64,000 nucleotides of DNA from an uncultured Aureispira sp. Lineage in GTDB: Bacteria > Bacteroidota > Bacteroidia > Chitinophagales > Saprospiraceae. Positions 19,312 through 28,462 of this stretch are shown piece by piece. The stretch is taken from positions 52,802-116,801 of the forward strand of contig CAJQQM010000014.1 of assembly GCA_905480485.1 (NCBI GenBank). The letters are read 5' to 3'. The position numbers were made by a program, and so were the translations under genes. Under the pieces are notes generated by a model. It did not search any database, was not told the origin of the DNA, and worked only from the letters and a program-made list of their open reading frames with translations. Each line of letters starts with the position of its first letter. Within the stretch, counting starts at the first letter, position 1.

Positions 19312-20559
19312 TAAATCAAGTAGCAATGTTACAGGATCTTCGAGCAGTTTTTTGACCTTTACTAAAAAGGTAACGGATGAACTACCATCGATAATACGAT
19401 GATCATAGGATAAAGCTAGATACATCATAGGACGAATCTTTACTTCTCCATTTATTGCCATCGGACGTTGTTGAATCGTATGCATTCCCAAAATTGCAGA
19501 TTGAGGTTCGTTGATTATCGGCGTGCTCATCATCGAACCAAATACGCCACCGTTAGTGATGGTAAAGGTACCGCCCTGCATTTCTTTTAGCGTAAGACTT
19601 CCTTCTCTTGCTTTTACGGCCAATCCTTTGATAGCCGATTCTATTTCTGCAAAATTAAGCGCTTCTACGTTTTTGACGGGAGGAACTACCAAACCTGTCG
19701 GCGTAGATATAGCGATAGATATATCCACATAATCGTGGTATATAATGCTTTTTCCGTCGGCACCAATTTGTGCATTAACTCCAGGCATCTCCATTAATAC
19801 TTTTGCGCAGGCCTTCGAGAATAGCGACATGAAACCAAGCTTAATTCCGTATTTTTCAACAAACTTCTCTTGGTATTTTTTACGCATAGCCATTATTTCG
19901 GTCAAATCTACCTCGTTAAAGGTTGTCAGCATCGCCGTGTTGTTTTTGGCAGAAACCAAACGGGAGGCAATTGTACGACGCATTCGACTCATTTTTTCTA
20001 CCCTCGTTGCTCTGTTCAAGCTGTTGCTAGGCGCCGCTGTTACGAGCTTTTCTTCGGCCTGTACAGCAACTTTGTTTTTATTCGATGATTGTAGAATTGC
20101 TTTTTCGACATCTTCTTGTGTAATCCTGCCATCTTTGCCAGTCCCTACTACTTGGTCGGCGGTCAAGCCATTTTCTTTCATGAGCTTTTGTGCTGTCGGC
20201 GAAGGGTGACCGCTTGCATAGCTTTCGCTGCTGACTTTTGATGCTACTGTTTTTTCGGGGGCAGGTTCATTTGATGGACTAACCGGACTAACTGTTTCGC
20301 TAGGTTTATTATCGGCTACAACGCTTGTGTCGATTTTGGCATATACCTGACCAATTGCGATATCATCGCCTTCAGCAGATACCCAGATTAATTTACCTGC
20401 TTTTTCGGCAGGCACTTCAACAGTGGCTTTGTCTGATTCGAACTCACAGATTATTTCGTCAAGTTCTACGTAGGCGCCATCTTCTTTTAACCAAGAAGAA
20501 AGGGTTACTTCAGCGATAGATTCTCCAATTACAGGAACAACTAATTCAATGATGCTCAT
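19309..20559 (-). CDS. odhB: 2-oxoglutarate dehydrogenase E2 (dihydrolipoamide succinyltransferase)
   Basis: Lipoyl domain [12 protein letters not shown]3-binding domain, catalytic SYDHRIIDG; start moved to ATG 20559. Confidence 0.93.
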   Translation of the reverse strand: MSIIELVVPVIGESIAEVTLSSWLKEDGAYVELDEIICEFESDKATVEVPAEKAGKLIWVSAEGDDIAIGQVYAKIDTSVVADNKPSETVSPVSPSNEPAPEKTVASKVSSESYASGHPSPTAQKLMKENGLTADQVVGTGKDGRITQEDVEKAILQSSNKNKVAVQAEEKLVTAAPSNSLNRATRVEKMSRMRRTIASRLVSAKNNTAMLTTFNEVDLTEIMAMRKKYQEKFVEKYGIKLGFMSLFSKACAKVLMEMPGVNAQIGADGKSIIYHDYVDISIAISTPTGLVVPPVKNVEALNFAEIESAIKGLAVKAREGSLTLKEMQGGTFTITNGGVFGSMMSTPIINEPQSAILGMHTIQQRPMAINGEVKIRPMMYLALSYDHRIIDGSSSVTFLVKVKKLLEDPVTLLLDL

Positions 20560-20711
20560 ATTTATAGCGTGAAATGTTTGAATTTTGATTATAATAATGC
20601 TTTTATGCAATACAAAAATTATCAGAAAGTGAAATAGTATCTCTAGTTTGTATTTATTATTTTACATTTGTTGTAACATGGACTTTGTTTTAGGCTTAAT
20701 CAGATAAAAAG

Positions 20712-22631
20712 ATGTGTAGAATAACCGGATTTTGGGATTTCAATTATCGGCAAAACTATTCGATAAAGGACTGTCTTGTTGCGATGAGAGATTGTCTACA
20801 ACATGGAGGTCCGGATAGTGCAGGAGCTTATTACGAACCCCAAAAACAATTAGCGTTAGGGCATCGTAGATTGTCTATCTTAGATTTATCGGCAGCGGGC
20901 GATCAACCCCTTTACCTCGATCAATATGTTATTGTTTTTAATGGAGAAATCTATAATTTCAAGGCCATCAAGGAACAGTTAATACAAGTAGGGGCGAGGT
21001 TTCAGAGCGACAGCGATACCGAAGTGATTTTACATGCTTACAAACATTGGGGCCTTGAAATGATGCATCATTTCCGTGGTTTTTTTGCCATTGTTGTATA
21101 CGATACAATGCTCAAAAAGCTACTGCTGATACGCGATCGGATGGGAGTAAAGCCATTGTATTGGTATTTCAAAGACGGTCTGTTTTTGTTCGCATCCGAA
21201 CTAAAGGCGTTTCATCAACACCCGTTATTTGACAAAACCATAAACAAGGATGCCCTTTCACTGTATTTGCAGCAAGGCTATATTCAACAGCCACACTGTA
21301 TTTTCAAATACGCACACAAATTGCAAGCAGGGGCTTATCTGAGCCTTGATGAGGATGCGCAGATTAGTATCAAAAGCTATTGGTCCGTCGATAATTTATA
21401 CCAGCAATCTCCAATTAGTCAAGCCTCTGAAGCCGATTTGACCGAAGAGCTTGAGGCTGTATTGTCCGAAAGTTTTGAATTAAGAATGGTGGCGGATGTG
21501 CCGGTGGGTACCTTTCTGTCGGGGGGGATTGATTCTTCTCTGGTTACGGCTTTGTTACAAAAAAAGCAAGGTAGGCAACTCAAAACATTTACGATTGGCT
21601 TTGAACAAGAGGCTTATAATGAAGCACATCATGCTCGAGAAGTAGCACGACATCTAAAGACAGACCACACCGAATTTATCTGTACCCAACAAGATTTTGA
21701 ACGGGTGATTCCCCTGCTAGCGGATATGTATGACGAACCTTTTGGCGACAGTTCGGCTATTCCTACTTATTTAGTATCAGAAATGGCCAAAGACCATGTC
21801 ACCGTTAGTCTTTCTGCCGATGGAGGAGATGAACTGTTTGGCGGCTATACCAAGTATGAAATCACCCAAAATTTTTATCCTAAAATAAAAAAAATGCCTG
21901 CTTGGAGTCGCAAGACATTACAGTCTCTTTGCAGCGGAATTGATCCACTATGGCTAGAACGTAATAGTCATCGTATTCCAATCCTAAAGAATTATAAAAA
22001 TATCAGCAATAAATTTCCCAAATTGCTAAATGCTTTGGCATCCGAGAATAGTCTTGATTTTTTTAACAGAGCATCAAGCTATATTAGTCAAGACGATTTG
22101 CGAAAATTGTACCCGCATTATGTACCGAGGTTTAGTACCAATACAGCTCCGAAAAATGATCAAATGATTTCCTATTGGGGTATGGTTGATATTCAAACAT
22201 ATCTAGAGGGAGATATCCTGACCAAAGTTGATCGTGCAACAATGGCGGTTGCATTGGAAGGGCGCGACCCTTTTTTGGACCATAAAATTGTTGAATTTTC
22301 ACTCAAGCTATCCGATCATCACAAAATTAGACAACAGACGACCAAATACTTATTACGTAAGATTTTATATAAATACGTACCCCAAAAGTTGATCGAGCGT
22401 CCTAAACAAGGGTTTTCTATTCCTGTGCAACAATGGTTAATGCATTCCCTAAAAGATAGCTTATTAGCTCTTTCGAGCGATCAGGATTTTATACAATGTT
22501 TTGAATTTAATTCCCTAGAGCTTCAGCAAATAATTCAAAATTTTTTAAAACAAAGACAATACATCAATCCACATTTTATATGGTTTTTGTATACTTTGTA
22601 TCAGTGGTATTTGCGTTGGATCAAAAAATAA
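20712..22631 (+). CDS. asnB: Asparagine synthase (glutamine-hydrolysing)
   Basis: MCRITG N-terminal Cys nucleophile, HRRLSILDLS, PVGTFLSGGIDSS, SLSADGGDELFGGY. Confidence 0.95.
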   Translation: MCRITGFWDFNYRQNYSIKDCLVAMRDCLQHGGPDSAGAYYEPQKQLALGHRRLSILDLSAAGDQPLYLDQYVIVFNGEIYNFKAIKEQLIQVGARFQSDSDTEVILHAYKHWGLEMMHHFRGFFAIVVYDTMLKKLLLIRDRMGVKPLYWYFKDGLFLFASELKAFHQHPLFDKTINKDALSLYLQQGYIQQPHCIFKYAHKLQAGAYLSLDEDAQISIKSYWSVDNLYQQSPISQASEADLTEELEAVLSESFELRMVADVPVGTFLSGGIDSSLVTALLQKKQGRQLKTFTIGFEQEAYNEAHHAREVARHLKTDHTEFICTQQDFERVIPLLADMYDEPFGDSSAIPTYLVSEMAKDHVTVSLSADGGDELFGGYTKYEITQNFYPKIKKMPAWSRKTLQSLCSGIDPLWLERNSHRIPILKNYKNISNKFPKLLNALASENSLDFFNRASSYISQDDLRKLYPHYVPRFSTNTAPKNDQMISYWGMVDIQTYLEGDILTKVDRATMAVALEGRDPFLDHKIVEFSLKLSDHHKIRQQTTKYLLRKILYKYVPQKLIERPKQGFSIPVQQWLMHSLKDSLLALSSDQDFIQCFEFNSLELQQIIQNFLKQRQYINPHFIWFLYTLYQWYLRWIKK

Positions 22632-22694
22632 TTTAACGCACAGTACACATCATCAAATTACTTTGTATTTTTGTGTTTAAACTAAATACATACT

Positions 22695-23696
22695 ATGTAC
22701 GAACAGGCTTATCATTCTGAATCCCTATCCAATAAAACAATTTTAATTACTGGTGGGGCAGGCTTTATTGGGTCCAATATTGTAGAATACTTATTGAAAC
22801 ATCAAGTCGGTGAAGTTCGGGTGCTCGACAATTTTCTTACGGGCTTTAAATCCAATGTGCAGCTCTTTCAACCTTATTCTAATTATCGATTTATAGAAGG
22901 GGATATTCGCGATTTGGAAATCTGTAAAAAAGCATGTGAAGGGGTCGATATCGTTTGTCATCAGGCGGCTTTAGGTTCGGTGCCGAGGTCTATTAAAGAA
23001 CCTTATGCCACTACTGCCCACAACGTCGACGGCTTTGTCAATATGGTTTTTGCTGCCGCTCAAAATGGTATTAAGCGTTTTGTTTATGCCTCTTCCTCCT
23101 CTGTTTATGGCGACGAACCTAACTTGCCCAAAAAGGAAGAACGTATTGGGCGGGCCTTGTCTCCTTATGCAATATCTAAGCGGACCAATGAATTATTTGC
23201 CGCTAATTTTGCCGATTTATATCAAATGGAGTTTGTAGGGTTTCGGTACTTCAATGTGTTTGGGCCAAGGCAAAGCCCTGAGGGCGCTTATGCTGCTGTA
23301 ATACCTTTGTTTGCCGACGCTTGTATTCGTAATACGGAAGTATATATAAATGGTGATGGTGGGCAAACTAGAGACTTTACATTCGTAGAAAACGTAGTTC
23401 AGATAAACATTAAAGCCATGCTAACCAAGCATCAGGAGGCTCTCAATCAGGTCTATAATGTGGGATGTGGTGGCCGTTTTTCGGTTAAGGAACTGTTTGA
23501 AGGCGTTAGAGAAGGGGCGGCAGTACCGCACAAAAAAGCAAGGTATCGCGCAGCTCGCGCAGGAGATATTCGCGACTCACAGGCCGATATTTCAAAGGCT
23601 ATTGCTTTGTTGGACTATCAGCCTGCGTTTGGTTTCAAAGAAGGACTCAAAATTACAGTTGAGTACTTCAAATCTCTGAATGCCACAAAAGCTTAG
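22695..23696 (+). CDS. NAD-dependent nucleotide-sugar epimerase (UDP-GlcNAc/GalNAc 4-epimerase type)
   Basis: TGGAGFIGSNIVEYLL, SSSVYGDEPNLPKKE, SPYAISKRTNELFA, YFNVFGPRQSPEGAYAAVIP. Confidence 0.9.
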   Translation: MYEQAYHSESLSNKTILITGGAGFIGSNIVEYLLKHQVGEVRVLDNFLTGFKSNVQLFQPYSNYRFIEGDIRDLEICKKACEGVDIVCHQAALGSVPRSIKEPYATTAHNVDGFVNMVFAAAQNGIKRFVYASSSSVYGDEPNLPKKEERIGRALSPYAISKRTNELFAANFADLYQMEFVGFRYFNVFGPRQSPEGAYAAVIPLFADACIRNTEVYINGDGGQTRDFTFVENVVQINIKAMLTKHQEALNQVYNVGCGGRFSVKELFEGVREGAAVPHKKARYRAARAGDIRDSQADISKAIALLDYQPAFGFKEGLKITVEYFKSLNATKA

Positions 23697-23716
23697 TTTA
23701 AGTCAATCAAAAAACT

Positions 23717-25480
23717 ATGAAAGTTGCAATTTACATGGGAGTAATTTGTCTGTTTTTGAGCATTGAGTTATCTGCTCAGACGCTTCCACAGGTACGTTCT
23801 GTCGACTGGACGCTTGCAGGGCTTACTGAAAATGCTATTGCGGGCTTAACGGTTGTTGATATGTCTTTGTATCCTTTTGTAGCGGATGGCAGTGTGTCGA
23901 ACGACCTTGTTTTGGCCAATTTTATGAGTAGTTTTGGTGGGCAAGGGGCTGTTTTGCAATTTCCTAGTGGTGTTTTTTTATTCAATTCAAGTATACAGTT
24001 ACCCTCTGGCTTTGTAATCAAAGGAAGGGGGGCGGATAGTACCGTATTTAGAATGGATTTGGCAGGGAATGGTCATGCGTTTGATATTTCAGGAAATCTT
24101 GGCAACGATACAAGTGCTCTAAAGCTAAGTGCCTTTAAAGATTCAAGCTTTATTGAGCTGTGGAATACCGCTTCATGGTTGCCGGGCGATTGGATCCGAC
24201 TTCGACAGGATGATGCAGACTTGGTAAGCTCTTCCTGGGCTGTGGGTACAGTGGGGCAGATTGTCAGAATTGACAGTATTGCGGGCAATAGGGTATACCT
24301 AAATGCTCCTTTGAGAATGGAATATTCTCTTTTGAGAAATCCCTATGCTCAAACGATTCATCCTGTACGCAATGTGGGAATAGAGTGCCTCAAAATTGAA
24401 CGAATCGACGACGCCGCACCTCAACAGGCTTGTAATATTCAATTCCGCTATGCTATTGATTGTTGGATAAAAGGAATAGAGTCTGAAAACTGTACCTTTG
24501 CCCATGTTAAAGCTGAATTTTCCTCTAATTTATATATCGCAAAATCTTATTTTCATCATGGTTTTGATTACGGCGGCGGCGGCAGGGCTTATGGTGTTGT
24601 TTTTCAGTTTGCAACAGGCGCTTGTTTGGCAGAGGATAATATTTTTGAACATTTGAGGCATTCTATGTTGTTGCAGGCAGGTGCTAACGGCAATGTGTTT
24701 GCTTATAATTATTCCTTTGATCCTTTTTGGTCTTCAACACCATCCGATGCTGCAGGAGATATTGTCTTGCACGGCAACTATGTTTATGCTAATCTTTTTG
24801 AGCAAAATATTTGCCGAAATATTGTCATTGATAATTCGCATGGTCCTAATGGTCCGTTCAATACATTTTTCCGCAATCGAGCAGAGGGCTATGGCGTATT
24901 TTTTAGCGCATCCAATTCACCCAATCAAAACTTATTGGGTAATGATATTACAAATACTTCTTTTCCTTATAGTTTTGCCAATTACACCATACAAGGAACA
25001 GGGCACTTTATGCACGGAAACAATAACAAAGGAACAATTGTACCCACGGGTACGGCAAGCTTGGTAGATTTGAGTTATGCTTACAATAGTCAACCTATTT
25101 TTGTCTCATCGGCCGACTATGCCAAAATTGGGACGCCTAACAACCCTGGAGTGGGGGACATTCCTGCTAAATTCCGATTCGCATCCAATTCTATTTTTAG
25201 TAGTTCTTGTACTAGTATTTTTGCTACCACTCAACAAACAGAGGCTACAGCTGTGCTACGTATATTCCCCAATCCTGTAAAAAGCAGCCTCTTTGTTGAA
25301 ACTAAAAAGAGGATTGATAGAATAGCTCTATATAATGAATTTGGATCTCTACTCAAGGAAAGAACCCTCAATAATTATTACGGAACGGTCAGTTTAGAGG
25401 GTTTGTCAAAAGCGGTATACCTACTTAAATTTAGCTTTAAAGATGGTTCCTTGCAGTGGCGTAAAATTATTAAGAGTTAA
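23717..25480 (+). CDS. Secreted parallel beta-helix protein with T9SS type A sorting domain
   Basis: Signal peptide; pectate-lyase-like N-terminus (GGQGAVLQFPSGVFLFNSSIQLPSGFVIKGRGADST); C-terminal FPNPVKSSLFVET...YLLKFSFKDGSLQWRKIIKS. Confidence 0.82.
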   Translation: MKVAIYMGVICLFLSIELSAQTLPQVRSVDWTLAGLTENAIAGLTVVDMSLYPFVADGSVSNDLVLANFMSSFGGQGAVLQFPSGVFLFNSSIQLPSGFVIKGRGADSTVFRMDLAGNGHAFDISGNLGNDTSALKLSAFKDSSFIELWNTASWLPGDWIRLRQDDADLVSSSWAVGTVGQIVRIDSIAGNRVYLNAPLRMEYSLLRNPYAQTIHPVRNVGIECLKIERIDDAAPQQACNIQFRYAIDCWIKGIESENCTFAHVKAEFSSNLYIAKSYFHHGFDYGGGGRAYGVVFQFATGACLAEDNIFEHLRHSMLLQAGANGNVFAYNYSFDPFWSSTPSDAAGDIVLHGNYVYANLFEQNICRNIVIDNSHGPNGPFNTFFRNRAEGYGVFFSASNSPNQNLLGNDITNTSFPYSFANYTIQGTGHFMHGNNNKGTIVPTGTASLVDLSYAYNSQPIFVSSADYAKIGTPNNPGVGDIPAKFRFASNSIFSSSCTSIFATTQQTEATAVLRIFPNPVKSSLFVETKKRIDRIALYNEFGSLLKERTLNNYYGTVSLEGLSKAVYLLKFSFKDGSLQWRKIIKS

Positions 25481-25555
25481 CAATCAATAATATAGTACTT
25501 AAGAAGCAAAATTATTAAAAGTTAACTCTTATCATTGTTGGACGATTTATAAAGC

Positions 25556-26425
25556 TTACTTAGAATAGCGTATCATGTATTCTTTTAAGACGCTCCTTTT
25601 CTTTTTTTCTGCATCAAATTCTTTTAACAGGCTTGGATTGTCTTTTATCAAACTTCGAATCGTTGTTTTGTTAAGCTGCATAATCGCGCCGGTCTCTTTG
25701 TGTAGAACATAACAAGCATCATCGTCTACTGCAGCAGCTAGTGCTGCCCTTCCTGTCACTGCTAATACCATCTCACCGTCAGGGTCGGCTATTTCGTAAA
25801 AATAGTATTTGCCGAGGTCCTCTAATTTGACAAATGCATTATCAGGCGTGCGAATAAACTTATCAACTCCGTTGCTTATACCATAACAAAGTGCCGATTC
25901 TTTTTTATTTTCGAAGCGATAAACAAGGCCTTTTTTCGTTTTTCTTTCTAATAACATAATATCCTTAAAAATGGCATTTTCATTGTTCATATCTTGTAGA
26001 CTATTAAATAAGCCAAAACTAGATGCTTCGTTCTTTTGAAAATAAATAGCTATCATTGCACAAGCTTTTTTCTTTGTTCCAAAATCAATCGTAAAGTCAT
26101 ACTCTTTGCTTTCCTCTACTTTAATAAAATACTTTCTAACCTTCTTTTTTTTGTTGAGAACCGCTACTTTTTCAATAGCTTGATTTGTACAAGTCAAACT
26201 ATAGTTTTTGATATCCTGATTGGCATTTAAAAGGTATAGAACGTATTGGTTCCCCTTATTCAACAAAAGTTTTAAGCTTTCTGCACCTTCGCTGTGTAGT
26301 TCTTGATGAACTAAATGCTCGCCCTCGCATTGTTCTTTTATCATTTCCTCAGCATAGATAGAACATTGTGCTTGAGTTTGATAAAAGGATAATAGCAGCA
26401 GCACTATATTTATTAGATTTTTCAT
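25556..26425 (-). CDS. Secreted hypothetical protein downstream of a FecR/sigma pair
   Basis: Signal peptide MKNLINIVLLLLSFYQTQAQC; no recognisable domain. Confidence 0.6.
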   Translation of the reverse strand: MKNLINIVLLLLSFYQTQAQCSIYAEEMIKEQCEGEHLVHQELHSEGAESLKLLLNKGNQYVLYLLNANQDIKNYSLTCTNQAIEKVAVLNKKKKVRKYFIKVEESKEYDFTIDFGTKKKACAMIAIYFQKNEASSFGLFNSLQDMNNENAIFKDIMLLERKTKKGLVYRFENKKESALCYGISNGVDKFIRTPDNAFVKLEDLGKYYFYEIADPDGEMVLAVTGRAALAAAVDDDACYVLHKETGAIMQLNKTTIRSLIKDNPSLLKEFDAEKKKRSVLKEYMIRYSK

Positions 26426-26452
26426 GTCGGTAAATTTTTAAGTGATTGGAAA

Positions 26453-27421
26453 TTATGAACAATCTTTACCTGATATTGTAATCACATTGCCGGCATTCGT
26501 AATTTCAAAGTTCAGTTCAGACTTTATAGCGTTTAAGATGTTATCAATACTTTTAGTTTTGAAAGTACCTGTAATCTCGCAATATGCGAGCTGACGATCA
26601 TCAAGAGTTACTTTTACATGGAAATAGCGTTCTAGTACATCCGTAACTGTAGCTAAAGGAATATGATCAAAAATAAATTCTCCTGTTAGCCAAGCTAGAT
26701 AATTGTTGTTGGTGTTTGCTGCAGCAAATACCATCTTGCTAGATTTGTGCACCGAACAGTAGTTACCTTCGGTAACTAATAAGGATAATCCGTCTAGATT
26801 GCTATTGTCAGCTACTTTTACACTTCCATGTTTTACGGTAATTTCTACACTTTCTGCCTCTTTTTCAGCTTTGATATTGAATGCTGTAACTTGTTCTACG
26901 CTTATAAGTGCATTATAAGCTAATACTTTTATTGAATCCACTAAACTTGTTTCCAAGAAAGCTTCTCCCTCTACGATAATGGTATTTTCTTGCTTCCCAA
27001 ATGTAGCAGGGTAGCTAATTTTACAATTTTTATTTAACCAAATAGTCGTGTGCTTATTTAGGTGAATTTTTTGAATAGAATCTGTGTTGTTGTAAAAAAC
27101 CAACTGCTTTGTTGGATTTTTGATAGGAGCTTCCTTAGAGGTATTGAAATAAAATAGTCCAATAACAATCGAAACCAATAACGTCAATAAACCCAGGAGT
27201 ATTCCTTGAATCTGTCGGTTGTTTGACGACCTTATTGTCTGTTCTTTAAAGTAATCTTTTTGCTCCGATGTAAAATGTGCGAACATAGCTTGAGCATATC
27301 TAAAATCAGCGTGAACGGTATCTTGCTGTTCAAAATACCTTCTTAACAGGCTTTCTTCCGAAACAGTAGTGGCACCGTCTAGATATTTTTCTAAAAGTTG
27401 TTGTATTTTATTGTGTTCCAT
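26453..27421 (-). CDS. FecR family anti-sigma factor
   Basis: Single TM, FecR core (TTIWLNKNCKISYPATFG...VEGEAFLE), C-terminal DUF4974-like region (VLERYFHVKVTLDDRQLAYCEITGTFKTKSIDNIL). Confidence 0.88.
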   Translation of the reverse strand: MEHNKIQQLLEKYLDGATTVSEESLLRRYFEQQDTVHADFRYAQAMFAHFTSEQKDYFKEQTIRSSNNRQIQGILLGLLTLLVSIVIGLFYFNTSKEAPIKNPTKQLVFYNNTDSIQKIHLNKHTTIWLNKNCKISYPATFGKQENTIIVEGEAFLETSLVDSIKVLAYNALISVEQVTAFNIKAEKEAESVEITVKHGSVKVADNSNLDGLSLLVTEGNYCSVHKSSKMVFAAANTNNNYLAWLTGEFIFDHIPLATVTDVLERYFHVKVTLDDRQLAYCEITGTFKTKSIDNILNAIKSELNFEITNAGNVITISGKDCS

Positions 27422-27914
27422 GATTCATAATTTTGATCATTTGCTTGCGAATGGTTTTTCTTGCTCTAGAAAGATTCATTCGTATAGCTGTTGTTTTCAT
27501 CTCAGTAATATTTTCAATTTCTTCAAATTCTAATCCCTCAATATCTCTAAGATGAATAATGAGTTGTTGCTTAGGGGGTAGGTTGTTGATTAATTGTTTG
27601 GCTAATTCAGCTAAATCTTTGGTTTCGTAGGGTATATTATCTAATATAGTGCTCGTTGTATGCTTGAATTCTGTCGCAAATTTTTGTTGAACAATACGAT
27701 GTCTAATTCTGTCCGTACAAATATCTTTTGCCATTTTGAGGGACAAAGCAACTATACTACGAAAACGACCAAGCTGATGTCTTTTTTTCCATGTTTTTTC
27801 AAATACTTCTTGGGTAACATCTTTAGCTTCTTCTTCATTTTGAAGCAGTCGGTATGCCAATCGGCATATTTTGTTTTTTAGTTCTACAGAATAGTTGTTT
27901 ATTTCTCCCTTCAT
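27408..27914 (-). CDS. ECF RNA polymerase sigma factor
   Basis: Region 2 RLAYRLLQNEEEAKDVTQEVFEKTWKK; region 4 LPPKQQLIIHLRDIEGLEFEEIENITEMKTTAIRMNLSRARK; 14-nt overlap with fecR. Confidence 0.92.
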   Translation of the reverse strand: MKGEINNYSVELKNKICRLAYRLLQNEEEAKDVTQEVFEKTWKKRHQLGRFRSIVALSLKMAKDICTDRIRHRIVQQKFATEFKHTTSTILDNIPYETKDLAELAKQLINNLPPKQQLIIHLRDIEGLEFEEIENITEMKTTAIRMNLSRARKTIRKQMIKIMNHGTQ

Positions 27915-27991
27915 ACCCTAAAGCCGATTATGTTTTAAAAATGTAACATCTTAAAGTAGATTTTTTTATTTTTTTCATAATATAGTTTGTA

Positions 27992-27999
27992 TATCTTTG
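27992..27999 (+). promoter_or_regulatory. Putative Bacteroidetes -7 element for the downstream PepSY-like gene
   Basis: TATCTTTG, with TTTT 19 nt upstream. Confidence 0.45.
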
Positions 28000-28058
28000 C
28001 CCTGCAATCATTAAAACACTATTTCAATAATACAATAACAAATACAAAATTAATCGAG

Positions 28059-28457
28059 ATGAGTAAGTTATATGTTCCAAATGAAATTCTAAGAGTCTTT
28101 AAAGAATATTATCCCGATGTTAATCTCAGTGATGTTGAGTGGGGATGGGAGGTGCCGGCTAAAATTTATGAAGCATCTTTTGATAATGGAGAGGTTGATT
28201 TTGAAGTTGAAATTACCGTAACAGGTCATGTGTTGTTGTCCGAGGTTTCTATGGATTTAGAGGACGTCCCTGAATTGGTTTTGAAGGCAGCTAATGCTAT
28301 GTTTGAAGACCACAGTATAGAAGAGGCAGATATGATTCAGTACAGTAACGGAGATATATCCTACGAATTGGCCCTCAAATCAGCCGATAACGGCGAGGCC
28401 TTTGAAGCGCATTTTAGAGACGACGGCTTGTTTTTAGCCAAAGGCTATGATTTGTAA
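28059..28457 (+). CDS. Small acidic protein, possibly PepSY-like (beta-lactamase-inhibitor-like fold)
   Basis: ILRVFKEYYPDVNLSDVEWGWEVPAKIYEASFDNGEVDFEVEITVTGHVL resembles Bacteroidetes PepSY-like domains; start at ATG 28059. Confidence 0.55.
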   Translation: MSKLYVPNEILRVFKEYYPDVNLSDVEWGWEVPAKIYEASFDNGEVDFEVEITVTGHVLLSEVSMDLEDVPELVLKAANAMFEDHSIEEADMIQYSNGDISYELALKSADNGEAFEAHFRDDGLFLAKGYDL

Positions 28458-28462
28458 TCTAC

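Noticed and set aside
19511-20209. Plus-strand ORFs within odhB (73, 154 and 72 aa)
   Set aside because: Antisense to a clearly recognised conserved gene; no independent coding signal.
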